NCBI RefSeq assembly: GCF_000695095.2
Contig: NZ_CP011454.1
Span: forward strand, 3,286,001-3,350,000
DNA length: 64,000 bases
Source: Gemmatimonas phototrophica
GTDB taxonomy: Bacteria > Gemmatimonadota > Gemmatimonadetes > Gemmatimonadales > Gemmatimonadaceae
Reading direction: 5' to 3'
Shown: in pieces, positions 24,647-33,580 of the stretch
Position numbering within the stretch: the first letter of the stretch is position 1
Layout: every line of letters begins with the position of its first letter
Position numbers and translations under genes: made by a program
The notes under the pieces: model-generated
The model's database searches: none
Seen by the model: only the letters and a program-made list of their open reading frames with translations
What the model was told of the DNA's origin: nothing

Positions 24647-24652
24647 TACAAT
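24647..24652 (+). promoter_or_regulatory. -10 element, leaderless start of the dehydratase gene
   Basis: TACAAT, 6 nt (CCGCGC), ATG 24659. The -35 position falls at the end of the 11-bp repeat array and does not match TTGACA, which fits an activator-dependent promoter. Confidence 0.55.
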
Positions 24653-24658
24653 CCGCGC

Positions 24659-25642
24659 ATGTCCTCCTTCAATCCAGCCATTGTTCCCGCAGTCAGTGCG
24701 GTGCGGACCGCCGCCGAACGGCTGCGCACGTTCTTGCCACCCAGTCGCGTGGCGCGCCATGACGCGTTGAGTGATGCCCTCGGGGTAGACGTCTGGTTCA
24801 AGTATGAACTGGAGAACCCCACCGGGTCGTTCAAGGTGCGCGGTGCGTACAACGTGTTGGCCGGCCTCTCGCCGGAGGATCGGGAGAAAGGGGTGGTGGC
24901 GTCGAGTGCCGGCAATCATGGCCTCGGTGTGGCCTACGCCGCGCGGGCGTTCGAGACCCCCGCCATGTTGTACGTCCCCAGCACGGCCCCCCAGGTGAAG
25001 AAGGATGGCATCCGGTCGCTGGGCACTGTCGTCAACGATGAGGCGCCGGACTACGATGCGGCCATGGTCCTGGCCAAGGCGCACGCGGCGCGCGAGGGCA
25101 TTCGTTTCATCAATCCGTGCCTGGGGCTCGATTTGCTGGCCGGTCAGGGGACGGTGGCGCTGGAGCTTCTGGAGCAACTCCCCGACCTGCGGACCGTGGT
25201 GATTTGCACCGGCGGCGGTGGCTTGCTTGGCGGAATGGGGGCCGTCTTCCGCCCGCTCGCCCCTCAGGTGCGTGTCGTTGGTGTGCAGACCGTGGAAACG
25301 GCGGCGATGACGAAGAGTGTCCGCGCGGGAATGGTGATCGACTCGCCGGTCACGCCGACGCTCGCCGACGGCCTGGCGGGGCAGATTGATGACGACGCCT
25401 TGCATATCGGGCAGACCTGCGCCGACGAGCTGCTGCTGGTCAGCGAGGAGGAGCTGGGCGAAACGATCGCCTGGCTGCATCGCACGACCGGCATGGCGGT
25501 GGAAGGCGCCGGCGCCGTTACCGTGGCGGCGCTCCGGCATGGAAAACTGGATGCGCCCACGGGTCCGCTGGTGGCCCTGGTGAGCGGCCGAAATATCGAC
25601 CCGTCACGGCTCCAGCATCTGCTCGCCCAGTTTCCGGGCTGA
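24659..25642 (+). CDS. PLP-dependent threonine/serine dehydratase-type enzyme
   Basis: 327 aa, fold type II PLP enzyme. The PLP Lys is in ENPTGSFKVRGAYN, the Asn-containing loop is SSAGNHGLGVAYAA, and the phosphate-binding Gly loop is CTGGGGLLGGM; the C-terminal SGRNID carries the Ser/Asn near the pyridine N. It is short and lacks the ACT-like regulatory domain of biosynthetic IlvA, so it resembles catabolic TdcB or serine racemase/dehydratases that give 2-oxobutyrate or pyruvate plus ammonia. Substrate choice cannot be fixed from the sequence. Monocistronic with its own promoter region and a strong terminator after it. Confidence 0.9.
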   Translation: MSSFNPAIVPAVSAVRTAAERLRTFLPPSRVARHDALSDALGVDVWFKYELENPTGSFKVRGAYNVLAGLSPEDREKGVVASSAGNHGLGVAYAARAFETPAMLYVPSTAPQVKKDGIRSLGTVVNDEAPDYDAAMVLAKAHAAREGIRFINPCLGLDLLAGQGTVALELLEQLPDLRTVVICTGGGGLLGGMGAVFRPLAPQVRVVGVQTVETAAMTKSVRAGMVIDSPVTPTLADGLAGQIDDDALHIGQTCADELLLVSEEELGETIAWLHRTTGMAVEGAGAVTVAALRHGKLDAPTGPLVALVSGRNIDPSRLQHLLAQFPG

Positions 25643-25660
25643 GTAAAGGGCCATCACGCA

Positions 25661-25694
25661 CAACGCCGGCGTCATGGGAATGACGCCGGCGTTG
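25661..25694. terminator. Intrinsic terminator after the dehydratase gene
   Basis: Perfect 14-bp arms (CAACGCCGGCGTCA / TGACGCCGGCGTTG) with a 6-bp loop, then TTTACG. It lies between convergent genes (dehydratase and KGG protein), so it may act in both directions. Confidence 0.85.
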
Positions 25695-25750
25695 TTTACG
25701 GGCGGAAATCGATTGGGCACGGCGCACATCGGCCGTGTACTACCGCAGTC

Positions 25751-26113
25751 TCAGCGCGCCGACGACTCGTCGATCCGGGGCACGTCGCTCCGGGTACGGT
25801 CGGCAGGCACCGAAAGCGGCTGCCCCATATCACGTGACACCTGCATTGGAACTTCCCGTTCCGATCCACGGGAAATCCGCGCCTGCCGCGCCGCTGCGCT
25901 GCGGGATTCCCCTCCTTCACGGCCAATGGCAGCCATGTGGGCCCGATCCCGGCTCACGGTTACGCCGCCCTTGCGCCCAGCTTCCCGGGCCTCATTGGAC
26001 GACCACTCGTGCGCCGTACCCTTCTCATGAGCGGCTCGGCCGCCCTTGCTCGCGATCTCACGCTGACGCGCAGGATCCATTGACGCGAAGCCGCGTCGGC
26101 TCTTTCCGGTCAT
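25751..26113 (-). CDS. KGG-repeat (YciG-type) small stress protein
   Basis: 120 aa, hydrophilic. KGG-type repeats: RGFASMDPARQREIASKGGRAAHEKG, then SNEAREAGRKGGVTVSRDRAHMAAIGREGGESR, each a short helix ending in KGG/EGG. This is the stress-induced KGG family (YciG and plant LEA-like relatives), thought to act in general or desiccation stress. The last 35 residues are low complexity. Convergent with the dehydratase gene across the terminator. Confidence 0.85.
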   Translation of the reverse strand: MTGKSRRGFASMDPARQREIASKGGRAAHEKGTAHEWSSNEAREAGRKGGVTVSRDRAHMAAIGREGGESRSAAARQARISRGSEREVPMQVSRDMGQPLSVPADRTRSDVPRIDESSAR

Positions 26114-26298
26114 ACGCCCCCCGGCTGTCCGGATGAACTATCGAGTGCGGTTTGTGGGCCGTGATGGACCGTCCGTCACAGATCCAGCATTCCGCGGCGA
26201 TTACAACCAACCTGTACTGCAAACCCCGGGCCGCTCTTCTGGCCGCGGGTCTTCACAGTGGGGTATTGCAAACATGGGACCGCAAATGGGCTGTTACA

Positions 26299-26326
26299 CC
26301 CCCGGCATCAGCCCCAGCGCCGGGGG
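26299..26326 (+). other. Stable hairpin just upstream of the RNase Z gene
   Basis: CCCCCGGC and GCCGGGGG form a perfect 8-bp stem with a 12-nt loop, ending 9 bp before the -10 hexamer of rnz. No T-run follows, so it is not a normal terminator; it covers the expected -35 region. Confidence 0.4.
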
Positions 26327-26335
26327 ACACTCGCC

Positions 26336-26341
26336 TATATT
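26336..26341 (+). promoter_or_regulatory. -10 element, leaderless start of rnz
   Basis: TATATT, 6 nt (CGTGCG), ATG 26348. No Shine-Dalgarno site. Confidence 0.5.
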
Positions 26342-26347
26342 CGTGCG

Positions 26348-27304
26348 ATGCCGCTGCTCGTTCGTTTCCTTGGTACCGCCGCCTCCCGCCCCACGGTTGA
26401 GCGCGGAGTCGCTTCTCTCGCTCTAATACGAGAGGGCCAGACTCTTCTTTTCGACTGCGGGGAAGGGACCCAGCGTCAGATGATGCGGTTCGGGGTCTCG
26501 TTTGCTTTCGAAGATCTCTTCTTCACGCACACGCATTCCGACCACATTCTGGGTATTACCGGACTCATCCGTACTATGGCGCTGCAAGGGCGGACCGAGC
26601 GCCTACGATTGTGGGCTCCCCGTGGCGCCGGCAAAACGTTGCGTCAATGCATCAGTTTGGGTGGCGAGCGCACCACGTTTCCTGTAGACATCACTGAGCT
26701 CGAAGCCGGCGCCACACTTTCACGTGGCGACTACCGAATTGAGACATTTGCCGTGAGCCATGGCCCGTCCGCCTCGCTCGGCTACGCCCTCGTTGAAGAA
26801 GAACGGAAGGGGCGGTTCAACCCGGAGCTCGCCCGCGAGCTCGGCATCCCCGAAGGGCCGCTCTGGGGGCGCATTCACCGAGGGGAGTCCATTACCCTCG
26901 AGGACGGGCGGATCATTGAGGCCAGGGTGCTGGTTGGCGAACGCCGCCGAGGACGCCGGGTCGTGATTACCGGCGATACCCGCCCGTGTGCCGCCACTAT
27001 TGAGGCCGCACGCGATGCCGACCTGCTGATCCACGAGGCGACCTTTGCCGACGAGGAAGCCCAGCGCGCGCTGGAGACGGGGCATAGCACGGCGCGCGAG
27101 GCCGCAGAAGTGGCGCACGCCGCTGGTGCGCGGAGATTGGCCCTGACCCACATCTCGGCCCGCTATTCACTCAACGCCAAGGAGCTGGAGCGCGAGGCCA
27201 GACAGGTGTTCCGGGAAACGGTGGTGGTGAAAGACGGTACCGAGATCGTGCTGGGACTCACCGAGGAGTTGGCCACGCAGCTGCCGTCCCCGGATGCCGA
27301 CTAG
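26348..27304 (+). CDS. rnz: Ribonuclease Z (tRNA 3'-processing endonuclease)
   Basis: 318 aa from ATG 26348; the open frame upstream has no conserved sequence. Metallo-beta-lactamase fold with LLFDCGEGTQRQM, the zinc motif FTHTHSDHILG, SHGPSASLGYAL, VITGDTRP, LIHEATF and LTHISARYS. The family removes 3' trailers from tRNA precursors, which matters for tRNAs without an encoded CCA such as both tRNAs in this window. Full bacterial short-form length. Its stop overlaps the convergent MFS gene by 4 bp. Confidence 0.96.
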   Translation: MPLLVRFLGTAASRPTVERGVASLALIREGQTLLFDCGEGTQRQMMRFGVSFAFEDLFFTHTHSDHILGITGLIRTMALQGRTERLRLWAPRGAGKTLRQCISLGGERTTFPVDITELEAGATLSRGDYRIETFAVSHGPSASLGYALVEEERKGRFNPELARELGIPEGPLWGRIHRGESITLEDGRIIEARVLVGERRRGRRVVITGDTRPCAATIEAARDADLLIHEATFADEEAQRALETGHSTAREAAEVAHAAGARRLALTHISARYSLNAKELEREARQVFRETVVVKDGTEIVLGLTEELATQLPSPDAD

Positions 27305-28569
27305 GTCTTGAGCTGTTTGAGCCGGCGCAGGCTCGGCACGCGCCAGGCAATGGTCCCCACCACGGCCAGCGTCGCAACGCCACCGACCACGACCGCCGTT
27401 ACCGCCCCCCACCAGCGGGCCGTGAGCCCGCTTTCGAAGGCGCCAATTTCGTTTGAGCTGCCAATGAAGATCTGATTCACGCTGGAGACGCGCCCCAGCA
27501 GCGCCTCCGGGGTGCGCATCTGAAGCATGAGACTGCGAATCACCACGCTGATCATGTCACTGGCCCCGCCCAGCGCCAGGAACGCCATGGAAAGCGGCAG
27601 GCTGCGGCTGAGGCCAAACCCAATAGTGCACAGCCCAAAGCCGGTCACGGCGAGCAACAGATTGCGACCGGAATGCGCAAAGGGGGGAAAGCGCGTGAGC
27701 AGCACACTCGACACCACGGCGCCGGCGGCGGGAGCCGCACGCAGCAGCCCGAGGCCCGTGGGACCGGCCTGCAGAATTTCGCCGGCGAAGAGCGGGAGCA
27801 GCGCCACGGCCCCACCAAACAGCACCGAGAACAAGTCGAGCGTGAGGGCGCTGAGAAGCAGCGAGTCAGCAAACACGAAACGCAGGCCGCCAAGAATGGC
27901 CACGCGCATGGGTTCCCCGCTGGCGTCCCGTACCGGCGAGGTATGTCGCACGAGCAGAAGCACCACCACGGCGAATGCCATCAGCAGCGCATCCACCGCA
28001 TAACTGAGGGTGATGCCGCCCATCGCGTAGAGCAGGCCGCCCAACGCAGGCCCCAGCACGGCCGCCAACTGCCAGCTGCCACTGCGCCAGGTAATGGCAT
28101 TGCTGTACAACGGGCGTGGCACCAGCTCCGCGCTGAGCGCCTGGCGGGCCGGCTGCAAAAAGGCGCGGGCAATTCCGCTCACGACAATCACGGCATAGAT
28201 GGCCCGTACCCGCTCGGGCGCCGTTAGTGGCGTGTCACCAATGGGGGCCGGATGCCCCAGCCACCACAACGCGAGAGAACAGCCCACCAGGACACTGAGC
28301 GCCATTACGGCCACGCGCCGACGGTCGTGCGTATCGGCCACGTGTCCCGCAAAGAGGGACATGCTGATGGCGGGCAGTGCCTCCGCCAGCCCCACCAGTC
28401 CCAACGCCAGCGGATCACGGGTGAGATCGTAAATCTGCCAGCCAACTACCGTGCCCTGGATCTGCACCCCGAGCGTGAGGGTGAACAGCGCCAGGATATA
28501 GCGACGAAAATTGGGAATGCGGAGCGCCGCAAAGGTATCGGGCGCGCCGCCGGTGGCGTCAGCGGTCAT
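27301..28569 (-). CDS. MFS transporter (EntS/MFS_3-type exporter)
   Basis: 422 aa with about 12 hydrophobic segments. Start chosen at ATG 28569 because a TAGGTT hexamer lies exactly 6 nt upstream; ATG 28575 would add two residues. Typical sequences: FRRYILALFTLTLGVQIQGTVVGWQIYDLTRDPLALGLVGLAEALP, the A-loop GHVADTHDRRRV, and SSVNQIFIGSSNEIGAFESGL. This subfamily includes the enterobactin exporter EntS and macrolide efflux-like proteins. Substrate unknown. Tail-to-tail with rnz. Confidence 0.9.
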   Translation of the reverse strand: MTADATGGAPDTFAALRIPNFRRYILALFTLTLGVQIQGTVVGWQIYDLTRDPLALGLVGLAEALPAISMSLFAGHVADTHDRRRVAVMALSVLVGCSLALWWLGHPAPIGDTPLTAPERVRAIYAVIVVSGIARAFLQPARQALSAELVPRPLYSNAITWRSGSWQLAAVLGPALGGLLYAMGGITLSYAVDALLMAFAVVVLLLVRHTSPVRDASGEPMRVAILGGLRFVFADSLLLSALTLDLFSVLFGGAVALLPLFAGEILQAGPTGLGLLRAAPAAGAVVSSVLLTRFPPFAHSGRNLLLAVTGFGLCTIGFGLSRSLPLSMAFLALGGASDMISVVIRSLMLQMRTPEALLGRVSSVNQIFIGSSNEIGAFESGLTARWWGAVTAVVVGGVATLAVVGTIAWRVPSLRRLKQLKT

Positions 28570-28575
28570 GCGCAT

Positions 28576-28581
28576 AACCTA
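28576..28581 (-). promoter_or_regulatory. -10 element, leaderless start of the MFS gene
   Basis: On the minus strand TAGGTT, 6 nt (ATGCGC), ATG 28569. Confidence 0.45.
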
Positions 28582-28607
28582 GCGAAGAAGACTCGCCATA
28601 CCGTAAC

Positions 28608-28639
28608 GCAAAACGACGTCCCGCAGGACGTCGTTTTGC
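28608..28639 (-). terminator. Intrinsic terminator between the outer-membrane-type gene and the MFS gene
   Basis: Perfect 14-bp arms GCAAAACGACGTCC / GGACGTCGTTTTGC with a 4-bp loop (CGCA); the stem itself carries the A/T tracts. It lies 22 bp after the stop codon of the 28662-29438 gene. Confidence 0.8.
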
Positions 28640-28661
28640 ACCACCCCACACGGGGTACAAC

Positions 28662-29438
28662 TCAGCGCCGCACGACCAATCCGACGCCGGCGAAGTAGTC
28701 CCGCTTGGCCATCGTGGTGGGGCCAACCCCACCGCGCACATCGAGCTGAACGTCGGGGCTGAACAGAAACGTGAAGCCGCTGTTCACGTACTTGCTGACC
28801 ACCTTGGACCCATCCTGCGGGGCGAAGGCGTAGGCTTCAGCATACAGACCCACGCGACCCGTTGCGGCAATTCCGAATGAGCCGCTGCCGGCGTATTCCG
28901 TGAAGCTGCGGACGCCGTCATAGGGGCGCGCCACATTGAAGTTGCTGGAGAAACTCACCCGATCGGAGAGGGTCCAGGCGCCAAGGACTTTCACCTCGGG
29001 CTGGGCACGCTGCGTCCGATACACGCGCGATCCGCTCGGCACCGTGGTGTGCGTGATGACGGAGAGCGCCGGCTTCCACGACGGCGATTCCGGTCCTTCG
29101 GCGAGCTTGAACTTGAAGCCCACGGAAGCGTCCTGCATCCCGCTGGTAAGCGCATCACCAGCGCGCTCGCGCACGAAGGAGTTGCCCGCGACGCGGAGTT
29201 CCACCTTGCTGGCCAGTCCCGCCCGCATGAGGACTTCGCCGAACGCCGTTGAGCGCGTGTCCCCCTCGCGGGAGAAGGTGCTGCCAGACTCGACCTGCAC
29301 ATGCCCTTTATCCACCAGCACGGTGGCTTCCGTAAAGTCCGGTCGGTCCGAGACCAGCGCGTCACGCGTACCCATAGTGGCACAGGCGGACAGGGACGTA
29401 CCCGCCACGACGGCGGTCAGCAAATGACGAAATGACAT
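28662..29438 (-). CDS. Outer-membrane beta-barrel-like lipoprotein (transporter of the MetA/PF13557 type)
   Basis: 258 aa from ATG 29438, followed by a lipoprotein-type signal (LLTAVVAGTSLSAC). The mature part starts with SDRPDFTEATVLVDKGHVQVESG, a signature of small barrel proteins annotated as putative MetA-pathway transporters, and continues in alternating strands (KVELRVAGNSFVR, GFKFKLAEG, VSFSSNFNVARPYDG, GLYAEAYAFAPQ, YVNSGFTFLFSPDVQLDVRGGVG). The lipobox on a barrel protein is unusual and may be fortuitous. Function unknown; monocistronic with its own terminator. Confidence 0.75.
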   Translation of the reverse strand: MSFRHLLTAVVAGTSLSACATMGTRDALVSDRPDFTEATVLVDKGHVQVESGSTFSREGDTRSTAFGEVLMRAGLASKVELRVAGNSFVRERAGDALTSGMQDASVGFKFKLAEGPESPSWKPALSVITHTTVPSGSRVYRTQRAQPEVKVLGAWTLSDRVSFSSNFNVARPYDGVRSFTEYAGSGSFGIAATGRVGLYAEAYAFAPQDGSKVVSKYVNSGFTFLFSPDVQLDVRGGVGPTTMAKRDYFAGVGLVVRR

Positions 29439-29553
29439 ATCGGGAGGTCGAAATGAGGATTCCACAGATACCAGCCACATCGCCGGTGTTCCCCTCATTT
29501 CGGCTTATCCCAATCCAAGCTTTAGCAGACTGTCACACTTTCCACACGCATCG

Positions 29554-30081
29554 TCACATTGAACGAACTGGGGCCGAGCCTCCCGTTTCGTTGGTGGTGC
29601 GTGCCTCATCCTGCCGTTCCTCGAGGCGGCGGCGGCGGCGAGCCTGCGCGGCGTCGTAGCGACGCTGCTGTTCGTCCGTTTCCGGATCCACCTTCGCAAT
29701 GGGCACCGGGCGCCCGTTGCGATCAATCGCCACGAACGTGAGATAGCAGGTATTGGTGTGTCGCCGCGTGCCGTTGATCAGATCTTCCGCTTCCACGCGG
29801 ACACCGATTTCCATGGACGTCGTGCCCACGAAGTTGACCGATGCCTTGCAGGTGACCAGGTCGCCCACGTGAATGGGCTCGCGGAAATCCACGCGATCAA
29901 TGGACGCGGTGACGCAGGCCGTCCGGGCATGCCGGAATGCCGACACGGCGGCGGCTTTGTCTACCATGGCCATGATGGCCCCCCCGAACGCGTGCCCCAG
30001 GATATTGGCATCGTGCGGCATAATGAGCTCGCTCGTCTCGTGTTGCGAGGCGGCCACGGGGCGTGACGGTCGATCGGTCAT
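29554..30081 (-). CDS. Hotdog-fold acyl-CoA thioesterase (YciA/BACH type)
   Basis: 175 aa from ATG 30081, which overlaps the upstream stop by 4 bp. Core: SELIMPHDANILGHAFGGAIMAMVDKAAAVSAFRHART (the NxxGxxFGG motif with catalytic Asn/Asp region), ASIDRVDFREPIHVGDLVTCKASVNFVG and a final strand CYLTFVAID. These enzymes hydrolyse long- or medium-chain acyl-CoA. The last 40 residues are charged (EEQRRYDAAQARRRRRLEE type). Last gene of a four-gene minus-strand operon. Confidence 0.92.
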   Translation of the reverse strand: MTDRPSRPVAASQHETSELIMPHDANILGHAFGGAIMAMVDKAAAVSAFRHARTACVTASIDRVDFREPIHVGDLVTCKASVNFVGTTSMEIGVRVEAEDLINGTRRHTNTCYLTFVAIDRNGRPVPIAKVDPETDEQQRRYDAAQARRRRRLEERQDEARTTNETGGSAPVRSM

Positions 30082-31334
30082 TGATTCGGGGAATTGGAGA
30101 TTTGGCGCATCAGTGCAGTGGCCGGTTGACGAACGCGGGCGGGCGGCGTGACGCGCCACGAGGCCCGTTGCACCATGCCGTCGAGCGCGGTGGAGACATC
30201 GAACGCGCGTGCCAGCGCGGCGCGTCCGGCGCTATCGAGTGGCGGAGTTTCGAGGGCAATGAGCTGGTAGGCCGGTGCTCCCACCGTGGCCACGGGCCAC
30301 TCACGCCGCGACGACGCCAAGCGCCGCGAGCGCAGCACGAGTGCCAGCGTTTCGCCATCGGCCGACGGCATGGCCACTACCTCATAGGCGGCGCGGTCCC
30401 AGCTGACCCGAGTAGAGTCAGACGCCCATTCCGGCAACGTCTCTCGCACGCCCTGCCACCAGGCGGGCGCCTTGACGGCCATTGGGGGGAGATACAAGGC
30501 AAGAGCCTCACCATCAGGGGCCTGTCCGGGCACCATGAACGCAATGGCCGGGTCACGCGCCAGATCCGTGATGCCGAAGCTCGTGCTATCGAAGGCAAAG
30601 CTGGACAGTGTTTCCACGGCCGCCTGTGCCCGGTCATCGCCGGCGTCACCCGCCTTCCTGATGCTGTCGGTCAACTGCACGAGTGCGGCGCGCGCATCGC
30701 GCATGACGCGGGTGGCTTCTTCGTTCCCAAGGACATCCGCCAGCGTCGCGAGGTGTCCGCTGCGGACATCCACCACGAAGCGGCGCCCCCGATGCTGGTG
30801 GGGAGGGCCACCATCGATATCGGCGTTGAGCAGGTGCTCAAAGGTCAGGAAGGGGCCGTGCACATCCAGAATTTCGATCTCGTCGTGCACCACCGTGCGT
30901 GGATCGTCCGGCGCGTCGTCGTCGCTCGGATCGATCTCTTCATCACGGGGATGTAGCCGGCGCCAATTCCCGAGCTCACGCAGCACCGTGCTGTCCGCAA
31001 ACAGCAATGTGCTGTCGGTGGACTGCAACGCGCGCGACCAGAGCCGCACCGTGGCGAACGAGGCGTCCGGGTATTCGGCGCCGTCATCCGACAGGAAGAT
31101 TTCAAAGAGGCGACCATCTACCTCCGTGAGCAGAATGGGTGCGCTCCGGACACGCATCCCTTCTCCGCTGCTGCGCACCCAGTACGTGGAGTCACCGGCC
31201 GCAAACAAAAACTCCGCCGCAGGCAAGGCCTCGGACGACCGGGCCGTCTCTGAACAGGCTGCGCCGACGGCAACCGCCATCATCAGCGCCGTCCACTGCA
31301 CGACCGTACGAACAGCTCGAGAGCGACGCAGCAT
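30078..31334 (-). CDS. Lipoprotein of unknown function
   Basis: 418 aa with a lipoprotein signal (VVQWTALMMAVAVGAAC, Cys27). Mature part rich in Asp/Ser and beta strands: DSTYWVRSSGEGMRVRSAPILL, EIEILDVHGPFLTFEHLLNADIDGGPPHQHRGRRFVVDVRSGHLATLADVLG, AYEVVAMPSADGETLALVLRSRRL. The middle resembles secreted DUF3298/RsiV-like proteins in style but I cannot confirm a family. It sits between the class V aminotransferase-like gene and the thioesterase gene, with start and stop overlaps on both sides. Confidence 0.75.
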   Translation of the reverse strand: MLRRSRAVRTVVQWTALMMAVAVGAACSETARSSEALPAAEFLFAAGDSTYWVRSSGEGMRVRSAPILLTEVDGRLFEIFLSDDGAEYPDASFATVRLWSRALQSTDSTLLFADSTVLRELGNWRRLHPRDEEIDPSDDDAPDDPRTVVHDEIEILDVHGPFLTFEHLLNADIDGGPPHQHRGRRFVVDVRSGHLATLADVLGNEEATRVMRDARAALVQLTDSIRKAGDAGDDRAQAAVETLSSFAFDSTSFGITDLARDPAIAFMVPGQAPDGEALALYLPPMAVKAPAWWQGVRETLPEWASDSTRVSWDRAAYEVVAMPSADGETLALVLRSRRLASSRREWPVATVGAPAYQLIALETPPLDSAGRAALARAFDVSTALDGMVQRASWRVTPPARVRQPATALMRQISNSPNQ

Positions 31335-32600
31335 TCAGTGCCCCTGCACCAGTACGCGAACGCCATCCACCAGCCGCGCAATCTCATCGGCGGTGCTGTA
31401 GCAGCTGCAACCGGCGCGTACGAACCCTTCTTCCGCATAGCCCAATCGGCGGGCCACCGTGGTGGCGTAGAAGTCCCCGTGCGACAGATACACGCCACGC
31501 GGTGCCATGAAACGGGCCACCGCTTCCGACGAATAGCCGTTCACGCGGAACGACACGGTCGGCGTGCGCGGAGTGCCCGGTGGCGGGCCATAGAGCGTGA
31601 CCTGCTCCAGGTCGGAAAGCCCCTGCCACAGTTGCGCGAACAGCTGCTCGCCACGTGCGTGCAACCCGCTCATGGCCACCGCCAGTCGGTCCCGTCGCGG
31701 CGCCAACACATCGCCGGCGATGCTGGCCAGAAACTCCACGGCGGCCGCTGCCCCGACAATGCCTTCGTGATTCTGCGTGCCGGTTTCCAGACACTCCGGC
31801 ACCCAGTCGGGTGACGGTTCAAGACGCGGCAGGTCGAGCGCGGCCGTGGCCTCCGCGCGCCCGTACACGACGCCCACATGCGGCCCGTAGAACTTGTACG
31901 CGCTGCACAACAGGAAGTCCGCCCCCAGGGCCTTCACGTCCACCAGGTTATGCGGTGCATAGTGCACGGCATCCACCACCGTGATGGCCCCGGCGGCCTT
32001 CGCGAGTCGCACCAGACGCGACACATCGCTGACGGTACCAAGGATGTTCGAAGCGGCCCCGATGGCGACCACTCGGGTACGATCGGAGAGCAGTCGTTCA
32101 AACGCACCGGCTTCGTGCCGATACGTGTCGAGATCGAGGGGCAGCCACTTGAGCACCACGCCCCGCTCCTTCGCCAACGCCTGCCACGGCGCCACATTGG
32201 CGTGGTGATCCAGCTCGGTGATGATGATCTCATCGCCCGCCTTGAGCCCGCGGCCAATGGCCCGCGCGATGTGAAAGAGCAGCGTGGTCATGTTGGCGCC
32301 AAAGGCAATTTCTCCGGCCGTCGCGCCAAGGAAATCGGCCAGCGTTTCGCGCGCCTGCATGAGCAGCGCGTCGGTCTCCGCGCTGGTGGGATACGCCCAG
32401 TGGGTGTTGGCGTTGTGATGCAGCAGGTAATACGTCATGGCTTCGGCGACGCCCCTGGGCACCTGGGTGCCCCCTGGACCGTCGAAGTACGCCACCGGCA
32501 CATCCCCTTCGCGTCGAGCCAGCGCCGGGAACTGGGCGCGAATGGCCTCCACACTGGCAATCGTTTCGGCACTACCCGTCTGCACGAGAGTGGTGGACAT
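31335..32600 (-). CDS. Class V aminotransferase/cysteine-desulfurase-like PLP enzyme
   Basis: 421 aa, fold type I. YFDGPGGTQVPRGVAEAM at the start, ITELDHHANVAPWQALAKERG, VDAVHYAPHNLVDVKALGADFLLCSAYKFYGPHVGVVYGR (PLP Lys in SAYKF), and GTQNHEGIVG. The active-site loop with a Cys that defines true desulfurases is not obvious; relatives are annotated as cysteine desulfurase-like proteins of unknown substrate. It starts 2 bp after the dehydrogenase stop, and its own stop abuts the next start. Confidence 0.9.
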   Translation of the reverse strand: MSTTLVQTGSAETIASVEAIRAQFPALARREGDVPVAYFDGPGGTQVPRGVAEAMTYYLLHHNANTHWAYPTSAETDALLMQARETLADFLGATAGEIAFGANMTTLLFHIARAIGRGLKAGDEIIITELDHHANVAPWQALAKERGVVLKWLPLDLDTYRHEAGAFERLLSDRTRVVAIGAASNILGTVSDVSRLVRLAKAAGAITVVDAVHYAPHNLVDVKALGADFLLCSAYKFYGPHVGVVYGRAEATAALDLPRLEPSPDWVPECLETGTQNHEGIVGAAAAVEFLASIAGDVLAPRRDRLAVAMSGLHARGEQLFAQLWQGLSDLEQVTLYGPPPGTPRTPTVSFRVNGYSSEAVARFMAPRGVYLSHGDFYATTVARRLGYAEEGFVRAGCSCYSTADEIARLVDGVRVLVQGH

Positions 32601-32602
32601 GG

Positions 32603-33517
32603 TCAGCCCTCCGTGGGACGGCCGCCAACCATCGCTCCGCCCAGTCGTTCCACCACCTGCACCGCTTCCACGTGATCGGCCTCTTCTCCGAGTTCGGAGT
32701 GCGCCAGGCGGAACAGTTCCGACGTGAGTTGCAGCAGCGGGGCGACGATCTTCTGCTCCCGCGCGAGCTCGGCGGCAATACCCACATCCTTGTCGAGCAG
32801 CGCCAACCGGAACGTGCGCGGAAAGGCGCGCGTCACCACCCGGTCGGGGAACAGGTTCATGCTTGCGTTGGAGCGACCGCTCGAGGTGTTGATGACATCG
32901 AGGGCCACCTCGGCTTTCACCCCGGCCTTCTCGAGCGCAACCAATCCTTCGGCCGTCCCCCAGATATGCATGGCCAGCAAGGCATTGTTCACCGCCTTGA
33001 GAGCGTCTCCGGCGCCCACGCCACCGCAGTGTACGATCTTCTTGCCAAAGCTCTCGAGGACCGGACGGACACGTTCGAGCGTGGCTTCGTCACCGCCAAT
33101 CATAACGGTCAGTGCCCCCTGCTCCGCTCCCACGACACCACCGGACACCGGTGCGTCCAAAAACCCGATCCCGCGCTCGGCCAGGCGTGCGGCCATGCGG
33201 CGTGATGTGGCGGCGTCACCGGACGTGCAATCCACCAGGACCGACCCCGCCGGCATGGTGGCCAGCAACCCGTCCGGGCCATCGAGCAGGGCCTCCACGT
33301 CGCGTGACACCGGCAGACAGGTCACGACCACGTCACGATCGCGTGCGGCCTCCGCCGGAGTGGCGGCCTGGCGCGCGCCCGTTGCCGCCGCAAATGCCTC
33401 GGCCTTGGACGGGGTACGGTTCCACACCGCCAGATCGAACGCCGGGCGGGCGAGATGCTTGGCCATCGGAGTTCCGATGGCGCCTAGACCGAGAAAAGCG
33501 ACGCGTGGCATGCTCAT
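32603..33517 (-). CDS. Beta-hydroxyacid dehydrogenase (3-hydroxyisobutyrate dehydrogenase family)
   Basis: 304 aa from ATG 33517 (MSMPRVAF), with a second ATG at 33511. NAD(P) loop VAFLGLGAIGTPMAKHLAR, substrate motif FLDAPVSGGVVGAEQGALTVMIGGD, catalytic Lys region GAGDALKAVNNALLAMHIWGTAEG. Members reduce or oxidise small 3-hydroxyacids (hydroxyisobutyrate, tartronate semialdehyde, glyoxylate/succinic semialdehyde); the actual substrate is not clear. First gene of the operon that continues with the class V aminotransferase-like enzyme. Confidence 0.93.
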   Translation of the reverse strand: MSMPRVAFLGLGAIGTPMAKHLARPAFDLAVWNRTPSKAEAFAAATGARQAATPAEAARDRDVVVTCLPVSRDVEALLDGPDGLLATMPAGSVLVDCTSGDAATSRRMAARLAERGIGFLDAPVSGGVVGAEQGALTVMIGGDEATLERVRPVLESFGKKIVHCGGVGAGDALKAVNNALLAMHIWGTAEGLVALEKAGVKAEVALDVINTSSGRSNASMNLFPDRVVTRAFPRTFRLALLDKDVGIAAELAREQKIVAPLLQLTSELFRLAHSELGEEADHVEAVQVVERLGGAMVGGRPTEG

Positions 33518-33580
33518 GGGGGTAAACGTCTTCTCACGGTGCCGGTTGAGGACGAACGGGGCGCCGTCGAGATTGGAAAG

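Noticed and set aside
26258-26347. N-terminal extension of RNase Z
   Set aside because: Reads through the hairpin and the -10 element; RNase Z proteins begin at the sequence following ATG 26348.
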